NCBI GenBank assembly: GCA_014773175.1
Contig: VXCM01000315.1
Coordinates: 255,110 to 319,109, forward strand
DNA from: Lucifuga dentata
Lineage: Eukaryota > Chordata > Actinopteri > Ophidiiformes > Bythitidae
Direction: 5' to 3'
Length of the DNA stretch: 64,000 nucleotides
Below, one piece after another: positions 24,656 through 35,356 of the stretch. Each line of letters starts with the position of its first letter. The stretch's first letter is position 1. The translations under genes and the position numbers were made by a program. The notes beneath the pieces are model-generated. The model did not search any database and had not been told where the DNA came from. It saw only the letters and a list, made by a program, of their open reading frames with translations.

Positions 24656-25240
24656 AGGACCATACCACTGACCGTGCATGTTTGAGCCTAATATATTCAA
24701 TTTTCATACATGTTACATTACTGATAATCATTTCCCAAAGCATACTACTGGAATGGAGAACTAAAATAAAATTTCCTATCTTTCAGACTGCCATTGGTTT
24801 CAGTTTATTCTGGTACGCTATTAAAATCAACTTGTTGATACTTGAAAGGTTCTTGGGATAGATAATCCATTATTGCGAACAAGACCTGTATTCGGGTTTT
24901 TTTCAAAGTTATGTAATTTTAGCGTTTAAGCACAATTAAAAAGCACGGAGTGAATGAATGTCTCCTCTGGGGAATATAGTCCCAAAAGAAGACCTGTGTT
25001 TATCAAAAAATTTAAATGACCATGGCTTCATAATTTTGCGTAACTATTATCAGGCGAAACATCAATTTTTAAGGTGGGTGTATCGTTTGAATATTTGATT
25101 TTGAAAGATTAAGAGATTTTGCAAAATATCAGGAAAGCTGAAATACAATTTTATCCTTTGGGAAATGATTGTCAGTAACCTTATGTGTATGAAAATTGAA
25201 TATATTAGGCTCAAACATGCAAAATGGGTGGTATGGTCCT
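24656..25240. mobile_element. TTAA-flanked MITE, family A, full-length copy
   Basis: The 585-base element starts AGGACCATACCACTGACCG and ends AAATGGGTGGTATGGTCCT. The right target is TTAA (25241-25244); the left is TAAA (24652-24655), one base off. The terminal inverted repeats extend at least 85 bases, through 'GCATGTTTGAGCCTAATATA', 'TTCAATTTTCATAC' and 'CATTTCCCAAAG'. Interior landmarks shared with 41258-41897 and 51835-52408 include 'GCCATTGGTTTCAGTT', 'CTTGTTGATACTTGAAA' and 'GTCCCAAAAGAAGACCTG'. No transposase frame is present, so it would depend on a source element elsewhere. Confidence 0.85.
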
Positions 25241-25261
25241 TTAACTCTGCATTCACTCAGT

Positions 25262-25602
25262 ATGTTTACACGGTTGCACACAAAATAGATTTTTGTCCAT
25301 ATTGCAGAGTAAATTTTACTCTGTAGATTTTTGCAAAAATGCAGAGTACAATTCCATTGTTCCCTGATTAAAGATGACTTGTTGCTTAATCATTTTACGA
25401 GAGAAAATGCACCAGGTGAGGTCATACATACACAGAATGTTTCAACCAAATGAAAAAGTAAATCGCATAATCAAGGTCTCTTACTCGGATTGATTCATGC
25501 TGATTTCAGATTGATTATGGTGTTTACGTGACGGGTGAAAAAAATCGATTTATTGCCGTAATTGGATTAGAAACTAACTTTTAACGTGCACGTAAATGCA
25601 TT
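25262..25602. mobile_element. MITE family Y, copy A
   Basis: The left end reads ATGTTTACACGGTTGCACAC. The right end, on the opposite strand, reads TGCATTTACGTGCACGTTAA, giving imperfect inverted termini of the TTTACRYGCAC type. The interior 'TGGTGTTTACGTGA' and 'AAATCGATTTATTGCC' recur in a second copy at 53118-53455. It is non-coding and lies 22 bases right of the family-A copy. Confidence 0.55.
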
Positions 25603-25914
25603 GATTGCTGACCCCTTGTACTGTCCAACAGTGATATCACCAGAAAGGCAGAAAAGGAATTTCATCTTTCCGCTTGTGCCAGGGGAGGAAGAAAAAAACT
25701 TCTGAGGACGAAATGTAAGAAACTCTAAGTTAACTAATTACAGAAGGAGCTTAAACACTCATAATTAGCCTTTTCTGTGAGTATCAGGTTATCACAATGT
25801 CATGTCAATGTAATTTTAGAGGGAGCAGAGAAAAGTAGAAGAGGGCAAAGTTAGAACTCAGATGCTCAGCTGGGAATCTACTCGGAAAGTTCAGAAGCAT
25901 TTAGTCCAGTTTAT

Positions 25915-25975
25915 TCTGCAACCGTTAAGGAGCTCTGACACATAGGAAGGTTATCAGTTCAAATGTAAAGCCGGT
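25915..25975 (+). mobile_element. tRNA-derived SINE head (degenerate)
   Basis: 'GCAACCGTTAAGGAGCTCTG' is followed about 25 bases later by 'AGGTTATCAGTTCAAATG'. The first piece resembles the A box with variable arm of tRNA-like SINE heads ('GGTTAAGGAG'), the second the B box ('GTTCAAAT'). The B box has lost its final TCC and no cloverleaf can close, so it is not a tRNA gene. Confidence 0.4.
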
Positions 25976-26940
25976 GAGCTGCGTTTTTGGCTAGTAAATT
26001 ACTTTAGTGAGTTAATTAAACTTTCATAATTTCAGAATTATGATGATGATTCTAACTGAAATTTTCAGTATCAAATTACTGCTTTAATATTTTTGTTTAC
26101 AGATCTGTCTTGAAATACACATGGAGCATGCCAGGTAAAACTGGCAAAACATAATGAAAGTGCAATTAAATTTTCATCTAAAACTAAATGATAATAAATC
26201 TTTTATCACCCTGTAGACTACGATAGATTTTCTCCTCCTCCTCCTTCTCTTCCATATTCCATATAACATTATCCTCATGTGAGACTGAATGTCATTTTAA
26301 ACTGTACATGCTTAAGCCACTGAAGCCAACCAGAACCCAAAGAGGCTGATCAGGTCTGTAACATTTCAGCAAAAAGCCTCTCCGCTAATGCTATTTTAAT
26401 TGGTCCTGCGGAGATTAACAGAGTCCTATTTAAGTGGATGATACAACCCCGCGGCTCAGACTCAGGATGAATTGCTGACACGGTGCAGTGAGGGGAGGAA
26501 GCACAGATATGATTCTTGGTGTCATTCATCAGAGGGTAATAGATGTGCCCAGCAGGCCAGAAAACAAGAGAGGCAGGACGGATACATTCATTTCATCTGA
26601 GACGAAAGACAAGAGACACAATATCAAGACGTTTGGGAGGCCATCTTTCACCGTCTCTTTACTTGGGGCTGTGTGTGTGTGTATGAAAAGGATAATTTGA
26701 TTTTGTGCCTCCCCCCCCCCATGGCTAGGGATAGGGACAAGCAAGCAATCTCGTCCACTGACCTTCCAATGTCACTTAAACTTTCAACCTCAAACTCTCT
26801 CTCTTTTATTCTTTCTCATGCTCACTTTTTGTCTCTCTCCTCTCTTCCTTTGTTTCTCTCCCTCTCTGTTTCTTATCTCTTACTCTCTTTTAATCAGTTT
26901 TTCAGTTTCTCTTTCTTTGTTTCTCTTCCCTCTCCCTGTT

Positions 26941-26976
<36 letters not shown>

Positions 26977-27887
26977 ACTCTTTTACTTTCTATCTCTATT
27001 CCTTTCTGTTTCTCTCTCTCTACTAAGAAAAAATATTGCTGCATGAACACAGCACACTAAAACACACACACTAACAAGCACACCAACACACACACACGTC
27101 TCATCTCTCACCCCCCGTCATTAAGCCTTCATCATTGATTCCGGAGGCGTTTTTGGCCGTGTAACCTAATACCCACAGTAACATTTCTTGCATTTATAAC
27201 ACAAGTGAGTGTGTCTATCTTATTTGTTTTGTGTGAGAGTGTGTGTCTGCCAGCGTGCGCCGCAGCATCATGTTTCCTTGGATACACTGATGGGCTCTCA
27301 GGCTGCTTGTAGCGGTCCATTAGAGATCAATGGGATCCCTGCTCCTAATTCCTACTATCAGAGCACCTCTGATCCTTATCTGCTGTGTCGAAAATGTAGT
27401 CAAAGCCATTTCAGCCTGCCAGCTCATGCACGAGCACGCACACACGCGCACACACACACACACACACACACTGTTTATTGTATTGAAATAATCTCACTAC
27501 ACCTGCACATTTTCCACTTATTTTAAAATAAGAATTTTGACTCAACAATAAACATTAATGATGCGCAATAGACTAAAATGAATATGTATGTATGAAATAT
27601 TCATAAGTGTGTGTGCTGAATGAGCAGGAGCTTAATGACAGGTGAAACATTAAGCAGCGATCATTGCTGTGAAATGTTGCTTGCTTACAATATGTCCTGA
27701 AGAATTAATGCTAAGTGCTGATTGCAAGATGTTAAAATTACAAACATTTAGGGGCAGTAATCTCAACTTTCATCAGTTGATGTCAGCAGCAGAGTAGTGG
27801 CAAACAGAAAAATGGCTGAACGGAGGCTAAGGAGAGGGTAATCGAGCACGCTGGGATTTGTTCTGTGGCTTCACAAACCATATAAAC
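25976..27887. other. Unrecognised non-coding stretch
   Basis: It contains pyrimidine-rich DNA with a pure CT run (26945-26975) and a CA run (27448-27471). The 26360-26470 part has AT-rich homeodomain-like words (TATTTTAATTGG). No gene was recognised; the plus-strand frames at 26673-27060 are CT-repeat artefacts. Confidence 0.45.
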
Positions 27888-28026
27888 CAGCAGTGTCAAA
27901 CTCAATTACAGAGGGGTCAAAGTTAAGCTTTGTCTTCAGCCTACACCTTTTCGGCCACAGAGGAAATATGTATGGGGTATGTCTTTGTGAAATATGATAA
28001 ACTGTGATCTGTGTGTGTGTAGTGTA

Positions 28027-28440
28027 CAGGCAGTCCCCGATTTATGAACGTCTGACTTACAAACAAACCCATACTTACAAACCGACCGCCATAAAGCCTA
28101 TTAAATTAAAAATTCAAGTTACATACAAGATTCGTAATGATGAACAGCACACTACTTTACGACGCACGTCAAAACATTGCATGTCGTCAGCGGTATGCCG
28201 CTGCACCACCACTGCATTATTATTATTGTAATACTGTATTGTATTATTATGTTTACGATGTTTTAGGATATCTGGAAGTTAATGTTTCTTATGCATAGAA
28301 AGGTAAAATATATACGCTAGATACGCACCTAACTAAAACACGCTAGATACACACCTTATGTAAGTGTTCTGACTTACATACAAATCCGACTTACGAACAG
28401 CCGTGGGAACGGAACTTGTTCGTAACCTGGGGACTGCCTG
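28027..28440. mobile_element. Tigger/pogo-like MITE with perfect TA target duplication
   Basis: It starts CAGGCAGTCCCCGATTTATG and ends in the inverse, GGGGACTGCCTG; TA lies directly on each side (28025-28026, 28441-28442). The inner termini share 'GACTTAC.AAC' and 'CGAAC' motifs in inverted orientation. The 414-base element is non-coding. CAGGCAGTCCCC-type ends with TA targets are known from Tigger (Tc1/mariner superfamily) MITEs. It sits inside the hAT element and is therefore younger than it. Confidence 0.8.
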
Positions 28441-28476
28441 TACTGTACAATCTTGAATGTCAAATGACCGGATTCC

Positions 28477-28517
28477 AAAAAAAAAAAAAAAAAAAANAAA
28501 AAAAAAAAAAAAAAAAT
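28477..28517. repeat. Poly(A) tract containing an N
   Basis: About 20 A bases, the N at 28497, then about 20 more. The gap probably hides an unresolved homopolymer length. Confidence 0.9.
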
Positions 28518-28648
28518 TAATTAATTTTAAAAATTGGATTCAAGCTGAGAGCCAAACAGGGTCAACCTTTATTGAGAACAGACTTAAGTTGGCCTCGTTT
28601 TCATCAGAGGTGTAATAATTTGTTATTCATGTATATGATCTTTAACCG

Positions 28649-28779
28649 CTGCTCCCAACACATCTTATAGAATTCAGAACAAACCAGAGGTATGGAAAAA
28701 ACAGACAAATGAGNCTGCTCCCAACACATCTTATAGAATTCAGAACAAACCAGAGGTATGGAAAAAACAGACAAATGAG
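28649..28779. other. Assembly join: exact 65-base direct repeat around N
   Basis: Bases 28649-28713 equal 28715-28779, with the N at 28714. It lies within the hAT element. Confidence 0.85.
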
Positions 28780-29364
28780 AAATCAAATTCAAAATAAATA
28801 ACACATCAGTATCATTGTTTTTTTATGTCTTCCTCTCTATCAGCAGTGTTTCACTGACTCATTTCCAATTAAGTTTTATCACAGGCAGTCATAAATAGCC
28901 AGAAAACTGTCATTTTTCTCAAGGGAAATCTAAAATCACTCTTTGTTTTTCATTAACAACACTAACAAGCAAAATGAGAATAATATTTTAAATGATCATG
29001 CCTTCTTATTTTATATTCTTTAATTACGGCCACATCAGTTCTGCTAGTAAGGTAAACCAGTTTATCTATAATGGCAGTATTAAGGATTTCAGAGTCCACC
29101 CTTCGCTTGGCCATTTCTTCCACAGGCTAGCTTAAAGTTCATTAAAGGTGACTGGATGGGCATGAAGGGGAGGGGAGCTGGCGCTTGAAGGTGTTGATTG
29201 ATGCACTGGCTGTTGCAGTGCATTCTGGGATTTGTAGTATCTGTAATATGCGCACTTTATACCGGTGGGCCAGTTATTATAGCAATTAGATATTATCTCG
29301 TGGGCCAGATCTAATTGTACCATGGGCCGGATGTGGCCCACAGACCTTGAGTTTGACATATGTG

Positions 29365-31829
29365 ATCTAAGATGTTGCCTTTTGCCTTCATAACATAAGC
29401 AAAATGCTGCCGCCATCTTTGATTACACTTTTGAATGAAATCGAAAGTGGTTTTAAATGTTCTGATGCAGAACTGGGATGATTTATGCTTTGGCCCTCGT
29501 ATTGCCCACTGGTTTTTAATCCTCCAGACTGGCAAAGCATGCTAGCGTGTATATGAGCAACGCCGCTCACTGTATGTGAAGCCGAAGCCGTATGCAGAGT
29601 TAAATCCTGGTTAATCCTGAGGTGATTCTGTCTTGTTTCAAGATATTTCTAGAAACTTCTAGGAAAATTCCTGCAGCAAATTGATCTTTATTGGAAACAG
29701 ATTGAGATAATCTCACTGCACTGTTGGATTTTTGTGCACTTGTTTAAGAAAATAAGTCCTTCAGGACAGACAAAAGGACTTGTTAAGAAGTAGTCATGTT
29801 GGTATGATTCTTGAATAAAACAGTCATCTTGTTTTGTCATAACAAGCATTACAAATGTTAGTTTACCAACATTCCAACCTAGTCGGTTCTATTTTAAAAA
29901 CAGACTGCACCTCTAATCTAATGCAGATGTTGCCTGATAAGATTATTTCCCTCCATTGAATCATCTTTCAAATAATCTTTAGCCTTTCCTAAATTCGTAT
30001 TTTTTTTTGTTTTTTGTTTTTTGTTTTTTGTTTTTGCAGCGCTTACATCATGTTGAAGTTCCTGTTTGCCGTGCATTTGCTTCTCGGTGTTACGTTGTCA
30101 GTGTGTATCATCAGTGTGTACGATTTCCTTATCAGTAGTGATTTCTACTGTGTGTTGCACTGGTGTAATTTGAAGAGGTAGGTTACTGTTAGGGTAAAGC
30201 GATACAGTGGTAAACAGCGTCGCCACATACGGGAAGTGGAGGGATAACGGAGCGGTCTAGATTTCAGAGACTATCTGCATCTGCTGTTATCGCAGCAAGT
30301 GTAATGAAACCTTTACTGGTCAGAGACAGCGTGAAACACCCCCACATACACTTTCTTTCATCCTTTTTGTCCTCATCCTGTTCTCTTCTCGTAACCTTTC
30401 CTCATCCTCTTCTTCCTCTTTATCTTTCTCATCCTCCATACATATCCTGTCTCCTTCATCCTCTCATAAACCTTCTCCTGCTCTCATTTCCTCTTCCTTC
30501 ATCTTATCATTTCATTATTTACACCTTTCAACAGCCTTCTTCTCTTCCTCTCTGTTTTCCCTCCCATTTTCAAAGGTTCCTTGTTCTGCAACGAAGAGGG
30601 AAACACAGAATGGGTAAAAGCAGGAAAAATACCTGATAGTTTATCTCTTTGGCTACATCTTGTGCTATTTCACATTGGCCTTTTTTCCCTTTCAACATTT
30701 CAAAAGACTTATTTTTCACAGGCATGTTATCAGCCTTTGTGGAAATGTCACACACATTTTGTTAAAATTGCAGCAGAGTTCAGTCTTCGGTGGTGTGGGA
30801 GAGTGAGCAGCAGAAAAAAAAAAAGATTGTTCCACTCAAGATATCTCAGATTTAAGCCTCTCAGACAATTAACCAATTTAGCTAATAAAGGAATTTTCAC
30901 AATAAGTCTTTTTGTTGTTTCCAGCTCTTAGTCTGCATTTGAAGCCCCAAGATGTTTTGGAAGTTTGAGATTAATTACTTCTCTTTTCTGGTCGAGCAAA
31001 TTAAAGACGGCTCAGAAGAAGCCTTCATAATTCAACCTCCCTCCTCACCACCCTCTCACACTCTTTGCCCCCCCAGTCCTTATCATTAAAGGACATATTA
31101 CCCTCATTCTCCTGCTTAAAAATAGATTTATTGATATAGTTTTCCTTTGATCGAGGGCCAAAGTGGTCATGTTAAAAGGTCCATTCTAGCTTTGAATGTT
31201 TGCAGGCCTTGTTTAGAGATCTGGGTGGTAAAAAGTGAAAAAGTGCAGAGGTCCGCTGGTCGAGTGGCTGGTGTTTACCCTCAGGGCAGCAGACACGGAA
31301 TACCAGGGAACTCCCCCCGCTCCTCCACGCTCCCAAACAGCATGGAGCTTTCACAGCAGAAACCAGAGGCTGATAAGAGTGAAACAAGCCATTGAGTCTG
31401 GTTCAAAGAGAAGTTTTTCATTCCTAAGTGTGGGAAAGAGTTATGCCATGGGAAAGACAAAAAAATATGCGATGGGAAAAATGTCTGTGCTGCTGAGAAA
31501 CATGGGAGTGTATAAAAGAGAATTAATTAAAATTGCATCTTGATGGGATTATTTTGAATCTGAAGATTTTGGTTATTTCATCCATTGATTTTCTAAAAGA
31601 AAGACTAATTTAAAGATGTTTAATGTATAATTTGATAACTGGCTAATAATGGTCAGAGCTTTTTTTTTTTTTTTTCCCCAAAAAAATACAATACAACAAA
31701 CTTCAGCACTTTTTACAACTCATATTCAGACTGATACTGGATTTTTGAGGATGATAAATACATAGATTAAAATCTGATAACAACATATATGCTGAATTTA
31801 GTTTTTCTTTTACATAAATGCATAATACA
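29365..31829. other. Mostly unrecognised; one splice-bounded short frame
   Basis: It contains a (GTTTTTT)n tract (30001-30035), a candidate exon (30040-30177, separate entry), pyrimidine-rich DNA at 30340-30570 and a T-run at 31660-31676. No transposon terminus was recognised. The 31230-31400 part gives open frames on both strands without known domains. Confidence 0.45.
30040..30177 (+). other. Candidate internal exon with a hydrophobic segment (weak)
   Basis: A long T/G-rich tract ending TTTTTGCAG (to 30039) resembles a 3' splice site. It is followed by 138 bases open in one frame and then GAG|GTAGGT (30175-30183), a good 5' splice site. From the ATG at 30050 the frame reads MLKFLFAVHLLLGVTLSVCI, a strongly hydrophobic run like a signal anchor, and continues to a stop just past the donor site. 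The length is a multiple of three. I recognise no family. The T-rich acceptor could simply be part of the GT6 repeat, so chance is a serious alternative. Confidence 0.2.
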
Positions 31830-32502
31830 AGCATTTACAACAAGAAAAGCAGCTCTAAAGACACAGAATGGGTGTCCTGCAAAAAATCCCACCAAGAGGA
31901 CAATGTGCAATAGTGAAGGAAGTGAAACAGAATCCAAGTCTCTGAAGTTTGACGTCTTTGTGTCCACCACAGAAAGTGCTGCACAAAAATGATGTTCATG
32001 AAAGGACACCTGGAGGAAATTACCATTGCTGCAAGACAAAAGTTTGCAAAGACCACCTCAATGTTCCACAAAGCTTCTGGGACAACGTTAAACCCTCATC
32101 CCAGCTGTGGAGCATGGTGGAGGTAGCATGGCGGTTTGGCTGCTTTGCTGCCTCAGGGCCTGGAGAGCTTGCAATCATTCAGCAAACAAAGAAAGCTAAA
32201 TTGTACTGAGAAATTTACAGGACGTCATAGGAGCGATCATCTGAAGCTGAGAGAGAAACTTAATGCCAAATGCACGACTTTGAGTTATTATGTGAAGCCA
32301 CTCAACAATGTTATTAATTGATTCTGGTACTGATCTGAAGCGTTCATTGTAAAAGTCGTGATTTTCCTTTTTCCTCTGAAAATCATGATGTCGCTGCCCT
32401 CAAGATCTCAAAATCAGCCATGACATTGTTGTGTACTTCACGCCCCCTAAGACACACGTTTATGGCACTGTCAGTTTGATGTGGGCCACACCTCTCTATT
32501 AA

Positions 32503-32870
32503 GGGACCATACTGGTGGTTATTCAATTCAATAAACTTTATTTGTCCCTGAAAGGAAATTAACATGACAGGCATATAAAAAAGACATTAAAAAACATTTT
32601 TGAAAATGGTAACTAGGTTATTAATGTAATGTGATGATTGTAAAAAAAAAAAAAAAAGNTAAAAAAAAAAAAAAAAGTGCATAGTGTCCTTATTAAAGAA
32701 CCATACAGGTAGTTTTGCATGTTTGAGCCAAATAGCTATGCATAGCTCACATAGGTACATCACTGACAACAATTTCCCAAATATTAGAATTGTTTTCCTA
32801 CTTTCTAGACTGCCACTGGTTTCAATTCATTCCAGTATGCTACACACAGGGGGGTCATAGAGGCCCAGCC
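32503..32870 (+). mobile_element. MITE family A left end(s) inserted in the Tc1 relic
   Basis: Two left termini lie here: 32503-32520 (TTAA then GGGACCATACTGGTGGTT) and 32697 onward (TTAA then AGAACCATACAGGTAGTTTT and GCATGTTTGAGCC), continuing with 'CACTGGTTTCAATTCATTCC'. Between them is a LINE-like 3' end. The repeated terminus is either two insertions or a 20-24-base target duplication made when the retroelement inserted. No right end is recognisable. Confidence 0.55.
32521..32690 (-). mobile_element. Non-LTR retroelement 3' end (minus strand)
   Basis: Read on the minus strand, the left border gives 'GGGACAAATAAAGTTTATTG' and a short AATTGAAT tail. This is a polyadenylation-signal-bearing 3' end of the kind common among fish LINEs and their SINEs. 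Poly(A) runs with an N at 32658 lie within the insert. The body is too short to classify. Confidence 0.45.
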
Positions 32871-33430
32871 GCCTTTTTTTAAACAGCATTTAAAGGCATC
32901 TTTTTATATGTGAAGGAGGCGTGATCAAGCTAAGACAGGGAGGTTAAGTTGCTCTTTCACAAAAGTTGGATGATGTAACAAGACAATCAGCAACAAGAGT
33001 GGTTTAGAAAGAGGAAAATTCCTGTTTTGGAATGACCGAATCAGGGTCCAATTCTTAACCTATTAGAAATTCTGAGGCATGGCCTGAAAAAGGGCTGTTC
33101 ATGCAAGAAATCTCAGAAATATGTAGGGAGGAACGCTGAAAAATTCCTCCTCGCAGACTGATCAGCAGCTATAGAAAACCTTTTCTGGAGGTTATTGCTG
33201 CTAAAAGAGGCCAGTTACTAAACATAAAGATCATACACATTTTCCAACCTGGGTTATTACTTATTAAATAATAAGTGAAATACAAGTACTGAAAAGTAAA
33301 ATTGTTTGTGTGTGATTACTTTTGGCAAAATATCTGTCATTCGGACCACATTTTATTAGTGATTAATACAGAAACACAATTCCTAATATTTTGTTGCATA
33401 ATCAGTTGATCTGAAACTATAGATTAGAAC

Positions 33431-35353
33431 AGCTATCGTGACTTATTTTGACATCTCACAGCAATTGTTAATTTTGAGAAAAAGGTTTGGTGATGATTTC
33501 ATTTCTATCTAATTTCAGCTTGTAATTAAAGGGTTATTATGTTTAGATCAAGCACAGCACCATCACTTCCTCCCTCCTCCTCCTCTCATCTGTCCATCTT
33601 TTCCTCCTTCCATCCCTCCTTCCGCCTCCCCATCTGTCTGCCCCAGCCTCATTCCCCTCCTCCACTCCTCCCTGCTCTCCCTCTTTCCTTCCCTTGTCTC
33701 CTCTCCCTTCATCTCTCCATCCGTTTGCCGCACAGTTCCAGTCAGCTTTGAAAGACAGATGAAAAGAACAACCCATTCTTTATCCGGCCACCCTGATCCT
33801 CATCTCATCTTCAATCTCCTGCACCCCAGCAATCCCCCCATTCAGCTCAGTTCAACATCTTGGTATTTGTGTGTTTCTGTGGTATGTGTGCATGCATCTG
33901 AGTGTGCGTTTGTTCGTGTACGTGTGTGTGGGTCTGGTCCTGGAGTGATAAAATGATAGCATCTTTCTCTCACCCTCTTTGCTTCCCACAATGGGTCTCA
34001 TAGACTGTAATAGTGCTTTCTTTCTCTTTCCATTTCTCTCTCTCTCTCTCTCTGCAGCATTGTTGTACAAAAGTGTTTTTCACATCATGATTTTTCCAGA
34101 TTGGCCAATTTTCTTTCTGATAAGATAGCTGAACATGTGAACTGTACAGAGCAAAGACTCAGAATGTCATACTGGCACGTAACCTCGCAGCGTGGGGTTC
34201 ATTTTTTTTTTAATCGAGAAGAAAACGAAGACAATCATGATTTTTGCTTCTTTTGTGTTTGACTCAAGTGTGAACAATTATGTAAAAATACACCTTTGGG
34301 CTTCTTCCAGCATTTAAACTCATGCATTTTATCTTTTGCTATTGTAAGGTCTTTATTGTATTCACACAATCGAAATTCCCTCTGATGCTGCGATCAGTGG
34401 CTTCAGTTAATGAATATTGCCGAGTTCTCTGGCCTTGACAAAGACGAGTGAGTCCCCTAGCACACACAAACACAAACATCCACTCATGCACGTTCAGCAC
34501 CCTCGCTGTCTACACATTGAGGTAAATGAGTCTCCGCTCAACCATTCAGGCCTCCAGTAGTACAACTTCTCATTGCATTCATGAGCTGGCAAACCTGTTA
34601 CAGGCTCACCGGGTGTGTGTGCTTTCAATTACAAATACAAACTGTGTGTGTTTTTTTTTAAGTTTCATCATTGTATTGACTAATCTATAATGACAAAGCA
34701 TGTGTATGTGTCTGCGTCAAAACAAATGCACACACACTCACACAGAAACTGTCTGTCCGGAGGTCATGGGAATTATTTATGTAATGTAGCTGTTGCATAA
34801 GCCTGTGTTTGCTAAGCGTTGTTAAGCTGCTGTAGAGAGAGCACCCTATTCCCTGCTAACTACACCCTGTGGCGCACATCCATCCATCAGCGGCTTGGGT
34901 CAGGCCTATTTGTTTGTTTAAAGAATATCCATTTCAGCAGGCAAACAGAGCGCGTGCGTACATTAGCTATTTATAAACCGACATGAGCATATTTGTGCCC
35001 GCTGGACACAAACGGCCCACACTTATGGAAGGCTGTACATCACGCTATGGATTAATATTGGACACTGAATCAAAACATATGATTCTAGAGCGAGTATGTG
35101 TGTGTGTGTTTCCTGGTGCTGGAGGAACTGTGCTGAAGTGTGTGATTTTTTTCTGTTATGGAGAATTACATAAACAACTATTATAAACCGGAGGAGAACA
35201 CGGAAAAGTGGTTAGGGACAATCCGACAGACATGATGATAAATCTAAAGAGCAAGTAAACAAGTTATTCACACCTGTCATGTTGTGAGCTCATGGCTGTT
35301 TCCTTTTCCATGTTTCTCTTTTTTAGGAAAAAAATATATAGATTTTTAAAACA
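33431..35353. other. Unrecognised; includes a long pyrimidine tract
   Basis: From 33548 to 33740 the plus strand is almost entirely C and T (CTCCTCCTCCTCTCATCTG and similar). A CT run lies at 34036-34055. Elsewhere no gene or transposon end was recognised. Confidence 0.45.
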
Positions 35354-35356
35354 TAA

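Larger units (their letters stand above)
27888..29364. mobile_element. hAT (Charlie-like) element, interrupted by a nested MITE
   Basis: The left end CAGCAGTGTCAAACTC is matched, inverted, by GAGTTTGACATATGTG at the right (29349-29364); 'GTCAAACTC' with a CAG tip is the signature of a hAT terminus. The right part also carries the usual 'GTGGGCCAGATC' and 'GGGCCGGATGTGGCCC' motifs. Flanking 8-mers (ATATAAAC and ATCTAAGA) agree at only 5 of 8 positions, consistent with age. A Tigger-like MITE (28027-28440), a poly(A) with N and an assembly join lie inside. No transposase frame was recognised. Confidence 0.65.
31849..33430 (+). pseudogene. Tc1-like transposase relic, split by insertions
   Basis: Two blocks in the same orientation resemble fish Tc1-like elements. 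The first (about 31985-32185) has 'GATGTTCATGAAAGGACACC', then a frame reading KDHLNVPQSFWDN and, after a deletion that removes the first catalytic Asp region, GCFAASGPGELAII. The second (about 32950-33210) has 'AAGTTGGATGATGTAACAAG' and degraded DNA corresponding to the usual PDLNPIE..WHDLK region, then 'GAGGTTATTGCTGCTAAAAG'. It ends in a 3' untranslated part with 'TAATATTTTGTTGCATAATC'. Stops and frameshifts occur throughout. DNA at about 32210-32935 is foreign insertion. The product would have cut and pasted DNA at TA sites through a DDE catalytic core; this copy cannot. Terminal inverted repeats were not located. Confidence 0.7.

Noticed and set aside
31247..31290. tRNA gene suggested by 'CTGGTCGAGTGGCTGG'
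   Set aside because: No B box at the right distance and no cloverleaf stems.
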